Assembly: GCA_023417665.1 (NCBI GenBank)
Contig: JAEZFA010000069.1
Coordinates: 1-14,338, forward strand
Length of the DNA: 14,338 nucleotides
Reading direction: 5' to 3'
Origin: Pseudomonadota bacterium
Lineage (GTDB): Bacteria; Pseudomonadota; Alphaproteobacteria; Rhizobiales; Xanthobacteraceae
Shown: positions 1 through 5,483 of the stretch, piece after piece
Layout of the letters: every line of letters begins with the position of its first letter
How positions within the stretch are numbered: position 1 is the first letter of the stretch
Translations under genes and position numbers: made by a program
The notes under the pieces: model-generated
The model's input: only the letters and a program-made list of their open reading frames with translations
What the model was told of the DNA's origin: nothing
Database searches by the model: none

Positions 1-469
1 CGGAGTTGGTGCCATCGGAGATCGTGATGACCTCACCGTTCGCGATGCCAAGCGACTGCAGCGTGGAAGCGCCGGTGATCGAGCCGACCGTGCCCGTCGC
101 CACCGCTTCGTCATCTGCAATCGCCGAACCGGTGATTTCAAGCGCGTAGGTCGCGGCCGGCGCCGTAGCGGTCAGCGCCTGCTTGGCGGTCGACTTGGCC
201 GCTTCAACAAGCTTCGTGATCGCCGTGATGCCCTTGTCGGCAGCATTGATCGTCTGCACCGCGTTGCTGACGCTGTCGAGCAGGGTGGACAGATCGCCGG
301 CGCGGGCCTGCAGGCCGGCAGCAGCGAAGAAGTTCACCGGATTGTCGATCGCGGAGTTGACCTTCTTGCCAGTGGCAAGGCGCTGCTGGACGGTGTTCAT
401 CATTTCCGCCGTCGACTGCAGCGAGGTCAGGTTGGCGCGGACGCCAGCCGAAAGAGTAATGTTAGACAT
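1..469 (-). CDS. fliC: Flagellin, 5' part only (runs off left edge)
   Basis: Filament subunit, exported through the flagellar type III apparatus. About 156 N-terminal codons are visible and the rest lies beyond base 1. The start MSNITLSAGVRANL and the following helical D0/D1 region (with RLATGKKVNSAIDNP and DLSTLLDSVSNAVQT) are typical of alphaproteobacterial flagellins. The visible end enters the variable domain (GSITGASTLQSLG, then GEVITISDGTN). The ATG at 469-467 is preceded by AAGGA at 7-8 nt spacing. The gene is a tandem paralogue of the complete flagellin at 696-2156 and has the same orientation. A terminator (641-667) separates the two, so this copy probably has its own promoter in 470-640. 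Bases 5-106 are nearly identical to the same part of the neighbour, more so than the flanking code. Family call is firm; the number in the symbol cannot be decided. Confidence 0.95.
   Translation of the reverse strand, partial: MSNITLSAGVRANLTSLQSTAEMMNTVQQRLATGKKVNSAIDNPVNFFAAAGLQARAGDLSTLLDSVSNAVQTINAADKGITAITKLVEAAKSTAKQALTATAPAATYALEITGSAIADDEAVATGTVGSITGASTLQSLGIANGEVITISDGTNS
5..106. repeat. Direct repeat inside flagellin genes, copy 1
   Basis: This 102-bp stretch matches 1689-1790 (copy 2, in the other flagellin) with three mismatches, at 35, 95 and 98. All three fall in third codon positions and leave the protein unchanged. Flanking flagellin code is visibly more diverged, so this is likely a recently homogenised segment. 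Confidence 0.85.
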
Positions 470-548
470 AGCCAATCCTTCCTAGGAGTTACACGTTACT
501 AGTCGGGCACCGTTCTGGTGACCGGGACGCGTTTCTCTCATGTCGCGC

Positions 549-564
549 CCTAACGTCTCGTTAC
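549..564 (-). promoter_or_regulatory. Element shared by both flagellin upstream regions
   Basis: Read on the minus strand this is GTAACG-N4-GTTAGG. Its inner end lies 79 nt before the flagellin ATG at 469. The same 12 fixed bases with the same 4-nt gap occur at 2234-2249, 77 nt before the second flagellin start. It could be part of the flagellin promoter or a regulator site. I know of no named consensus that it matches. Confidence 0.5.
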
Positions 565-586
565 TGCCGCACAAGGGCTCGATGGA

Positions 587-601
587 TTAATCAGAAGTTA
601 A
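587..601. promoter_or_regulatory. CtrA-type box upstream of flagellin 1
   Basis: TTAA (587-590), seven bases, TTAA (598-601). This is an exact match in bases and spacing to the core of the CtrA consensus TTAA-N7-TTAA(C) known from Caulobacter and other Alphaproteobacteria. It lies 118-132 nt upstream of the flagellin start at 469 and 23 nt beyond the shared flagellin element. Its use by CtrA is inferred. Confidence 0.5.
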
Positions 602-640
602 AAATCGGCGTCGCGTTGCCGAAAGCCCAATGCCGGAAAG

Positions 641-667
641 AAAAACGGCGGGGCCGAAGCCCCGCCG
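641..667 (-). terminator. Intrinsic terminator of flagellin 2
   Basis: A perfect 9-bp GC stem (646-654 with 659-667) closes a four-base loop, TTCG when read on the minus strand. On that strand the stem is followed by TTTTTC and TTT. It begins 29 nt after the stop of the complete flagellin (696-698), so it ends that transcript and isolates the next flagellin copy. Confidence 0.9.
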
Positions 668-695
668 CGCATGTCCCGCTGCTGAATTGTTAACT

Positions 696-2156
696 TTACT
701 GGAAGAGGCGCAGCACGTTCTGGTCCGCCTGCGCCGCCATGGAAAGCGAGGTGGTGGACAGCGACTGACGGGTCTGCAGGGCGAGCAAGTTTGCGCCCTC
801 CTCGTTGGAGTCGGCAAGCACCAGGTTGTCGCCGCCGAGTTGCAGCACGTTGATCAGGTTCTTGGTGAAGTCCTGCCGGGCCTGCACGATCGAGAGGTTC
901 GAGCCGAAGGCGGAAGCCTGCGCGCGCAATGCGGCGGTCGCGGCATCGAGCTGTTCGATGGCGGCATTCACGTTCGTCTGAATCTGGAAGCCGTCGCCGA
1001 TGATCGGCGTCAGGCCGAGCCCGGCGGCGGAGAAGTCCACGCCGTTGATGGTGAGCGAGCTCGAGCCGTCTTCATTGAAGATGACGCCAAGATTGTCGCC
1101 GTTGAGCAGATTGACGCCGTTATAGGAGGCGTCGCGCGCCAGCTGGGTGATCTGCTCCAGAAGCTCGTTGTAATCGGCTTGCAGCGAAGTGCGCGTTGCA
1201 TTCGCCGTGGTCACCGTGGCGGTGGGTTCGACTTCGCCGGCGGTAAGGCCGAGTGCGGCAAGGTTCGTGGTGCCGCCGATCGTGACGGCATTGGACGAGG
1301 TCGAGGTGATTTCGATTTCGTCGGCGCCATTGATGGTCGCGGTGACACCGGTCAGGTTGCCCAGCGCCGCCAGCAGATCCGCGCGGGTTTCGATCTCGCC
1401 GGCGCCGAAAGTGAGGGTCTGCACGGAGCCATTGCCGACCTGCACCGTCATGGTGCCGCTCAGTGCGCCCAGGTCGCTGTTGATCAGGGTCGAGGTCGTG
1501 GTCATGCCGAAAGCGCTGTCGGCGCCGTTGCCGGAGATCGTGAGCGTGTCGGCGGCGTCGTCGGCCGTTACTTCGAGCTGACCGGCACCGTTGACGGCAA
1601 CGGTCCAGGTCGCGGCACCACCGTTCAGCGTGGTGATCACGTCGTCGATGTCTTCGGCCGAAGCATCGACCACCGTGTGGCTCACGGTGTTGGTGCCATC
1701 GGAGATCGTGATGACCTCGCCGTTCGCGATGCCAAGCGACTGCAGCGTGGAAGCGCCGGTGATCGAGCCGACCGTGCCGGTTGCCACCGCGGCGTCGTCC
1801 GCGATCGGCGTGCCCTGAATCTGGAGCGCATAGGTGGCTTCAGCCTGACCTGCGATGATCGCCTGTTTTGCCGTCGATTTGAGACTTTCGACGAGCTTCA
1901 GGATCGCGCCGATGCCTTTGTCTGCCGCCGCGAGCGTTTGTACGCCGTTTCCGATCGAGTCGAGCAGCGTGCCGAGATCGGACGCGCGGGCGTGCAAACC
2001 GGCTGCCGTGAAATAATTGACCGGATTATCCAGCGCCGAATTGACTTTCTTTCCGGTCGAAAGCCGCTCCTGCGTGCGCGCCATCATTTCGGCGGTCTGT
2101 TGCAGGGAGAGGAGGTTTGCGCGAACGCCCTTCGAAAGGGTCACATCGTTGGCCAT
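696..2156 (-). CDS. fliC: Flagellin, complete, 486 residues
   Basis: Filament subunit. Residues 1 to about 105 are the N-terminal D0/D1 helices (MANDVTLSKGVRANLLSLQQ, RLSTGKKVNSALDNPVNYF). Residues 330-486 are the C-terminal D1/D0 part, ending in SMAAQADQNVLRLFQ. The middle holds two similar beta-rich segments of the flagellin-IN kind: one around GEVITISDGTNTVSHTVV followed by LEVTADDAADTLTIS, and a second around TMTVQVGNGSVQTLTF followed by EIEITSTSSNAVTIGG. The two segments explain the greater length compared with flagellins of about 300 residues. The ATG at 2156-2154 has AGGA 8 nt upstream. The gene is monocistronic by appearance, with its own upstream region (2157-2363) and a strong terminator (641-667). 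It pairs with the truncated copy at 1-469. Class III/IV timing and FlbT/FlaF control are expected from the family, not seen here. Confidence 0.97.
   Translation of the reverse strand: MANDVTLSKGVRANLLSLQQTAEMMARTQERLSTGKKVNSALDNPVNYFTAAGLHARASDLGTLLDSIGNGVQTLAAADKGIGAILKLVESLKSTAKQAIIAGQAEATYALQIQGTPIADDAAVATGTVGSITGASTLQSLGIANGEVITISDGTNTVSHTVVDASAEDIDDVITTLNGGAATWTVAVNGAGQLEVTADDAADTLTISGNGADSAFGMTTTSTLINSDLGALSGTMTVQVGNGSVQTLTFGAGEIETRADLLAALGNLTGVTATINGADEIEITSTSSNAVTIGGTTNLAALGLTAGEVEPTATVTTANATRTSLQADYNELLEQITQLARDASYNGVNLLNGDNLGVIFNEDGSSSLTINGVDFSAAGLGLTPIIGDGFQIQTNVNAAIEQLDAATAALRAQASAFGSNLSIVQARQDFTKNLINVLQLGGDNLVLADSNEEGANLLALQTRQSLSTTSLSMAAQADQNVLRLFQ
1689..1790. repeat. Direct repeat inside flagellin genes, copy 2
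   Basis: Partner of 5-106. It encodes about residues 123-156 of the complete flagellin, at the transition from the N-terminal helices into the variable domain. Confidence 0.85.
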
Positions 2157-2233
2157 GGCGTGCGTCCTATGAACAAATCACGGACGACGCAGTGAGCGCG
2201 TCATCCTGCTAGCGCAATTTGTAAAGAAACGTG

Positions 2234-2249
2234 CCTAACAAACCGTTAC
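2234..2249 (-). promoter_or_regulatory. Element shared by both flagellin upstream regions, copy 2
   Basis: GTAACG-N4-GTTAGG on the minus strand, with the same spacing and nearly the same distance to the start codon (77 nt) as the copy at 549-564 (79 nt). The surrounding bases are not conserved between the two upstream regions, which makes the shared core stand out. Confidence 0.5.
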
Positions 2250-2262
2250 CAAACCGGGACCG

Positions 2263-2284
2263 GCCCGCTTTTGCGGGCGTTTTT
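2263..2284 (+). terminator. Plus-oriented intrinsic terminator without an obvious gene
   Basis: A 6-bp stem GCCCGC/GCGGGC (2263-2268 with 2273-2278) with a TTTT loop is followed on the plus strand by G and TTTTT (2280-2284). The polarity is clear: on the minus strand no T tract follows. No plus-strand gene lies upstream, only the antisense side of flagellin 2 and its upstream region. It may end antisense transcription or an unannotated short RNA. Confidence 0.6.
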
Positions 2285-2288
2285 GACG

Positions 2289-2304
2289 GTTAACAGGTGG
2301 TAAA
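2289..2304 (-). promoter_or_regulatory. CtrA-like box upstream of flagellin 2
   Basis: On the minus strand TTTA-N7-TTAAC, one mismatch to the CtrA core TTAA-N7-TTAAC. It is 133-148 nt upstream of the flagellin start, roughly where the exact box lies before flagellin 1. A further GTTAAC half-site lies at 2308-2313. Confidence 0.35.
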
Positions 2305-2334
2305 ATGGTTAACGCCGGCCTTTCGGCCGGCGTT
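2301..2334 (-). terminator. Probable terminator of the flgI-flgJ-flgN-like operon
   Basis: A perfect 10-bp inverted repeat (2311-2320 with 2325-2334) has a four-base loop. On the minus strand it begins 29 nt after the stop at 2364 and is followed by an interrupted T-rich stretch (AACCATTTTA). The stem is strong and the T tract weak, so termination is likely but not certain. The distal part overlaps the CtrA-like box. Confidence 0.65.
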
Positions 2335-2363
2335 ACGAAGCGTTCTGCAGTGTTTGGCGTCGT

Positions 2364-2837
2364 TCAGCTTGCGCGGCTGACCATGACCGGCTGGGCGGCA
2401 CGGGCCGGGGACGACACCTTGCCGTTCGCGCCGTAAGCCTGCGGTGACGCCTTGCGGGCGGCCTCGTCGGCGGCGCCGCGCATGATGCCTTCGGCAACCG
2501 ACTGCGCGGTCGCGACGACGCGCAGGTTATGGCTCAGAATTTCGCGGAAGGTCTGATGCGCGCGGCGCAGTTCGTCGACCAGTACCGGTACGGTCTGGCC
2601 GATGAAGCCGGCGTTGCCTTTCAGAACCTCGATCTCGCGCAGATAGGTTGCGGCAAGGTCGGTCTTCTCCGGCGTGAGTTTCGCGGCACTCGCAATCTGG
2701 CCGGCCTCGACCAGCTTGGTTTCTTTCTCGAAGATCTGCACCAGCCGGACCATGGAATCGCCGATCCGGCGCAGCAACATCTCCGCCTCGTCGCGGCTCT
2801 TAATCGCCTGGGAAATCCGTTTTACTTCGTCGTTCAT
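2364..2837 (-). CDS. FlgN-like flagellar chaperone
   Basis: A protein of 157 residues, mostly helical and charged with no signal peptide, so cytoplasmic. FlgN proteins are export chaperones for hook-filament junction proteins. They are short, all-helical and poorly conserved, which fits residues 1-125 (for example ISQAIKSRDEAEMLLRRIGD and LVDELRRAHQTFREILSHNL). The last 30 residues are Ala/Pro/Ser-rich and look disordered. It is third in an operon after flgI and flgJ; its ATG overlaps the flgJ stop as ATGA at 2834-2837, which implies translational coupling. The operon position is the best support for a flagellar role. The FlgN name is inferred from size, helicity and context, since no diagnostic motif exists. 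Confidence 0.7.
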   Translation of the reverse strand: MNDEVKRISQAIKSRDEAEMLLRRIGDSMVRLVQIFEKETKLVEAGQIASAAKLTPEKTDLAATYLREIEVLKGNAGFIGQTVPVLVDELRRAHQTFREILSHNLRVVATAQSVAEGIMRGAADEAARKASPQAYGANGKVSSPARAAQPVMVSRAS

Positions 2838-3151
2838 CGGGTACGCTCCTGCAGGGCTATCAGTTCGCGCTGGACTTGGTCCGCGACTCCGATCCCGCCG
2901 TTCTTGGCGATGGAGTTCGCGTATTCTTCGGTCAGCATCGAGCGCCAGGCGGTCTGGCCTGGACCGGCGCCGAGCGGGCCTTCCTGCTCCTGGATGCCGG
3001 AGAACATTTCTTCGAACATGTTGGTTAAAAAAACGCTTTCGAACTGCTGCGCCGTTTCCTTGATCTTTCGGTTCGCGGCCGGCGAAAGCTTTTCCACGGT
3101 TTCCGCGATCGCACTCGCGGCGGAAAGCGCGGCCATCACGGGGACTGCCAT
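2834..3151 (-). CDS. flgJ: Rod-binding protein FlgJ, N-terminal domain form
   Basis: A protein of 105 residues equivalent to the rod-binding (rod-capping) domain of FlgJ. The hallmark is IKETAQQFESVFLTNMFEEM, followed by GPGQTAWRSMLTEEYANSIAKNGGIGVADQV, which fits the family closely. The C-terminal muramidase domain of enterobacterial FlgJ (total about 313 residues) is absent, as is usual in Alphaproteobacteria. A separate lytic enzyme must open the wall and none is visible in this window. I chose the ATG at 3151-3149, which overlaps the flgI stop (TGATG) and has GAGG 7 nt upstream; a GTG at 3154 would add one residue. It is co-transcribed and translationally coupled with flgI before it and the FlgN-like gene after it. 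Confidence 0.9.
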   Translation of the reverse strand: MAVPVMAALSAASAIAETVEKLSPAANRKIKETAQQFESVFLTNMFEEMFSGIQEQEGPLGAGPGQTAWRSMLTEEYANSIAKNGGIGVADQVQRELIALQERTR

Positions 3152-4257
3152 CACATCACCTCTATTTCTGCCTGGATCGCTCCGGAGGCCTTGATCGCCT
3201 GGAGGATCGAGATCAGGTCGCGCGGGCCGACACCCAGCGCGTTCAGGCCATCGACCAGTTCTTTCAGCGAAACGCCTTCGTTCACGAGGCCGAATTTCCG
3301 GCCGTCCTCCTGCACCTGAATGTTGGTGCGCGGCACGACCTGGGTGCGGCCCTTGGTGAAGGGGTTGGGCTGGCTCACCTGCGGCTGTTCGGTGATCGTG
3401 ACGGTGAGATTTCCCTGCGCCACCGCGACGGTGGAGACGCGCACGTCGCGTCCCATCACGATGATGCCGGAGCGCTCGTCGATCACGACCTTGGCCGGCT
3501 GATCGGGGACAACCACGATCTGCTCGATTTCGGTCAGGAGCGAAACGAGGTTGCCCTTGTATTTCGGCGGTACCGTGAGCGCGACGGTGGCGCGGTCCAC
3601 GAGTTCGGCGACAGGCAGGCCCATGAAATCGTTGATGGCGCCGGCGATGCGTTTGGCGGTGGTGAGGTCGGGGTTGCGCAGCGCAAGCCGCACACTGGTC
3701 ATGCGATTGAGCGCGAAATCAATCTCGCGCTCGACCAGCGCGCCGTTCGAGATGCGGCCCACGGTCGGCACGCCGCGAATGATCTTGGCGGCGTCGCCTT
3801 CGGCCTGAAAGCCGGCGACGGCGACCGTGCCTTGCGCCACCGCATAGACGTTGCCGTCGGCGCCGAGCAGCGGGGTCACGAGCAGGGTGCCGCCCTGCAG
3901 GCTTTTGGCATCGCCGAGCGCGGAAACCACCACATCGAGCCGGGTGCCCTGCGTCGAGAATGCCCGGAGATTGGCGGTGACCATCACCGCGGCCACGTTG
4001 CCGGTGCGCAGCTGCGCGCCGCGAATATTGACGCCGAGGCGTTCGAGCATGGCTTGCAGGCTCTGGCGCGTGAACGGCGAGTTGTTGAGCGAATCACCGG
4101 TGTTGTTCAGGCCCACGACGAGGCCGTAGCCGATCAGCTGGTTCTCGCGGACGCCTTCGACGTCTGCGAGGTCCTTGAGCCGGGACGAAGCATCGGCGTG
4201 GCCCGCGATCGAGATCGCGACCAGAAAGCCGAGCAGAATTCGGATCGTCTTAGGCAT
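3151..4257 (-). CDS. flgI: Flagellar P-ring protein FlgI
   Basis: Periplasmic P-ring subunit that surrounds the rod in the peptidoglycan layer; FlgA assists its assembly. The protein has 368 residues, the normal FlgI length. It begins with a Sec signal peptide (MPKTIRILLGFLVAISIAGHADA, cut expected after Ala23), then SSRLKDLADVEGVRENQLIGYGLVVGL, the FlgI signature. Near the C terminus GLVNEGVSLKELVDGLNALGVGPRDLISILQAIKASGAI is equally typical. The open frame extends to 4332, but I placed the start at the ATG 4257-4255: it begins the signal peptide, has GGGGAG 8 nt upstream, and the added 25 codons would overlap the sigma-54 promoter at 4306-4322. It is first gene of the flgI-flgJ-flgN-like operon and divergent from fliX, as in Caulobacter. 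Confidence 0.97.
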   Translation of the reverse strand: MPKTIRILLGFLVAISIAGHADASSRLKDLADVEGVRENQLIGYGLVVGLNNTGDSLNNSPFTRQSLQAMLERLGVNIRGAQLRTGNVAAVMVTANLRAFSTQGTRLDVVVSALGDAKSLQGGTLLVTPLLGADGNVYAVAQGTVAVAGFQAEGDAAKIIRGVPTVGRISNGALVEREIDFALNRMTSVRLALRNPDLTTAKRIAGAINDFMGLPVAELVDRATVALTVPPKYKGNLVSLLTEIEQIVVVPDQPAKVVIDERSGIIVMGRDVRVSTVAVAQGNLTVTITEQPQVSQPNPFTKGRTQVVPRTNIQVQEDGRKFGLVNEGVSLKELVDGLNALGVGPRDLISILQAIKASGAIQAEIEVM

Positions 4258-4305
4258 CGACAGGGCTCCCCAGCGGGTCGATGGATGAAAGCTCCGGCTC
4301 GGCTT

Positions 4306-4322
4306 TGCGAAGCCCGTGCCAG
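4306..4322 (-). promoter_or_regulatory. Sigma-54 promoter of the flgI operon
   Basis: Minus strand CTGGCACGGGCTTCGCA. The -24 part TGGCACG is exact, and GG and GC are separated by 10 bases as RpoN requires. The -12 part is TCGCA against TTGCW. A start near 4295 would give a leader of about 40 nt before the flgI ATG at 4257. An inverted repeat suited to an enhancer-binding protein lies about 95 bp upstream. Confidence 0.8.
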
Positions 4323-4415
4323 CTCGCGTCATTCGTTAAGTATTTGGAATTGCGTATTATTTATCGGGATGCGCGCTGCTGCGGCGGTGCCGGCGGCAAA
4401 GACGGCCGGGCCGGG

Positions 4416-4430
4416 CGGCAAGATGTGCCG
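4416..4430. promoter_or_regulatory. Candidate FlbD (ftr-type) site, copy 1
   Basis: Perfect inverted repeat CGGCA-AGATG-TGCCG. It shares 13 of 15 bases with 11400-11414 in the other divergent flagellar region. It sits upstream of the sigma-54 promoter of flgI at a usual enhancer distance and next to a CtrA-type box before fliX. FlbD is the expected binder from Caulobacter, where ftr sites are GC-rich inverted repeats; that assignment is inference. Confidence 0.6.
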
Positions 4431-4435
4431 GGTGC

Positions 4436-4451
4436 TTAACCGGGCGTTAAC
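4436..4451 (+). promoter_or_regulatory. CtrA-type box before fliX
   Basis: TTAA (4436-4439), seven bases, TTAAC (4447-4451): an exact match to the CtrA consensus. It ends only 22 nt before the fliX ATG. If it acted as a -35 region the transcript would start at or inside fliX, so either it represses or fliX has an unusually short leader. Confidence 0.55.
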
Positions 4452-4473
4452 CATGGCGGGCCGAGGTTGCGGC

Positions 4474-4893
4474 ATGCGCATTCAAGGCCCGAACCAGCCC
4501 AATGGCACGGCTGCCGCCTCCGGAACCCGGCGGGCGACAGGTTCCGGCCAGTTCACGCTGGAAAGCTCTACTTCGGCTGCGCGGTCGCAGGCGAGCGGTG
4601 CTGCGGCCGGGATCGGGGGGCTCGATACGCTGCTTGCCTTGCAGGGTTTCGAAGACGCCGGCGAGAAGCGCAAGCGCTTTGCCCGGCGGGGACGCTCGGC
4701 GCTCGATCTGCTCGATGAATTGAAAGCCGAACTGCTCACCGCCGACCTGCGCCCCCATACATTGGCGAAGCTGCAGGGTATGCTCGGGGAACTCACAGAA
4801 AAGAGTGGCACGCCCGGACTTGACGAAGTTTTGGGCGAAATCGAGCTTCGCGTGGCGGTCGAGATCGCAAAACGGACTCCCAAAGCGGCCTGA
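4474..4893 (+). CDS. fliX: Flagellar assembly regulator FliX
   Basis: A protein of 139 residues. In Caulobacter FliX binds and controls FlbD, the sigma-54 activator, so that later flagellar genes are expressed only after the basal body is built. What is seen: the short N-terminal motif MRIQGPN, a Ser/Ala/Gly-rich stretch with GQFTL at about residues 26-30, GLDTLLALQG at 49-58, and a conserved helical second half (KRKRFARRGRSALDLLDELK, then LDEVLGEIELRVAVEIAK). Length and order match the family. The start at 4474 is chosen over an in-frame ATG at 4453 because GAGG (4463-4466) lies 7 nt before it. It is divergent from flgI, the arrangement known in Caulobacter. A CtrA-type box and a candidate FlbD site lie just upstream, which suggests feedback through its own partner. 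Confidence 0.93.
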   Translation: MRIQGPNQPNGTAAASGTRRATGSGQFTLESSTSAARSQASGAAAGIGGLDTLLALQGFEDAGEKRKRFARRGRSALDLLDELKAELLTADLRPHTLAKLQGMLGELTEKSGTPGLDEVLGEIELRVAVEIAKRTPKAA

Positions 4894-4960
4894 CAGACCA
4901 ATCCGGCGGCACCGTTATTTCCGCGTCATGTTCCCGTCCTACCGGCTCCCGGCCAGACCA

Positions 4961-4989
4961 TTGCTGGCGGCGGGTGACATCGCTATAAG
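4961..4989 (+). promoter_or_regulatory. Sigma-70 type promoter of dksA
   Basis: TTGCTG (4961-4966), a 17-bp spacer, then TATAAG (4984-4989). The -10 differs from TATAAT by one base. It would start transcription near 4996 and leave a leader of about 70 nt before dksA. It stands out because A/T-rich hexamers are rare in this GC-rich stretch. The rest of 4894-5066 shows nothing recognisable. Confidence 0.6.
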
Positions 4990-5066
4990 CCCGGCCCAAT
5001 TCGGACGAGGCAGCATAAGCCGCGCCGGGGACTGCCAGGGAAAATAGCGTTGAGGGGACTTTGCTG

Positions 5067-5480
5067 ATGGTCGCGTTGCTCGACAACTATCGTCCTACCG
5101 AAGACGAGCCGTTCATGAATGAGCGGCAGAAGGAATATTTTCGCCTGAAACTGCTGCGCTGGCGGGACGATATTCTGCGCGAAGCCAAGCAGACGCTTCA
5201 GCATCTTCAGGAAGAGAACGTCAATCATCCGGATCTGGCGGATCGCGCGTCGTCGGAAACCGACCGCGCCATCGAACTGCGTGCCCGCGACCGGCAGCGC
5301 AAGCTGATCGCGAAGATCGATGCCGCGCTCGAGCGGATCGAAGACGGCAGCTATGGCTATTGCGTCGAGACCGGCGATCCGATCTCGCTCAAGCGGCTCG
5401 AAGCGCGTCCGATCGCGACGCTTTCGATCGAGGCGCAGGAGCGCCACGAGCGCCGCGAGAAAGTCTATCGGGACGAATAG
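5067..5480 (+). CDS. dksA: RNA polymerase-binding transcription factor DksA (one-cysteine type)
   Basis: A protein of 137 residues. DksA enters the secondary channel of RNA polymerase and works with ppGpp to retune promoters, notably rRNA and amino acid genes. The coiled coil spans about residues 18-95; its tip carries D56-x-x-D59-x-A61 (HPDLADRAS), the motif that contacts polymerase. The globular part has Y-G-Y-C-V-E-T at 96-102 and RRLEARP-like KRLEARPIATLSIEAQE. Only Cys99 of the four zinc cysteines remains; the others are Thr102, Ser120 and Ala123 with canonical C-x2-x17-x2 spacing. This is the zinc-free form described in Alphaproteobacteria such as Rhodobacter sphaeroides. The ATG at 5067 has GAGGGG 9 nt upstream; a TTG at 5061 is too close to it. 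It is followed after 3 nt by a membrane protein gene, and lies next to the flagellar genes without evident functional link. Confidence 0.93.
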   Translation: MVALLDNYRPTEDEPFMNERQKEYFRLKLLRWRDDILREAKQTLQHLQEENVNHPDLADRASSETDRAIELRARDRQRKLIAKIDAALERIEDGSYGYCVETGDPISLKRLEARPIATLSIEAQERHERREKVYRDE

Positions 5481-5483
5481 CGC

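Noticed and set aside
630..2195. 521-codon open frame on the plus strand, antisense to flagellin 2
   Set aside because: Its codons mirror the flagellin frame in GC-rich DNA. The product is Arg/Gly/His-rich without recognisable folds, and there is no ribosome site.
2221..2236. Sigma-54-like sequence before flagellin 2 (AGGCACG-N4-TTTAC on the minus strand)
   Set aside because: The -12 GC, the most invariant part, is TA, so RpoN use is unlikely.
4265..4277. 13-bp stretch GCTCCCCAGCGGG shared with 11276-11288
   Set aside because: At flgI it contains the ribosome site (GGGGAG), but at flgF it lies 33 nt upstream of the start at a different distance from the promoter. Probably chance in GC-rich leaders.
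4258..4332. 25-codon N-terminal extension of FlgI
   Set aside because: It would precede the signal peptide and overlap the sigma-54 promoter; the ATG at 4257 has a strong ribosome site.
3832..4473. Long in-frame extension upstream of fliX
   Set aside because: It runs antisense to flgI and through the divergent promoter region. FliX of normal length starts at 4474 with a good ribosome site.
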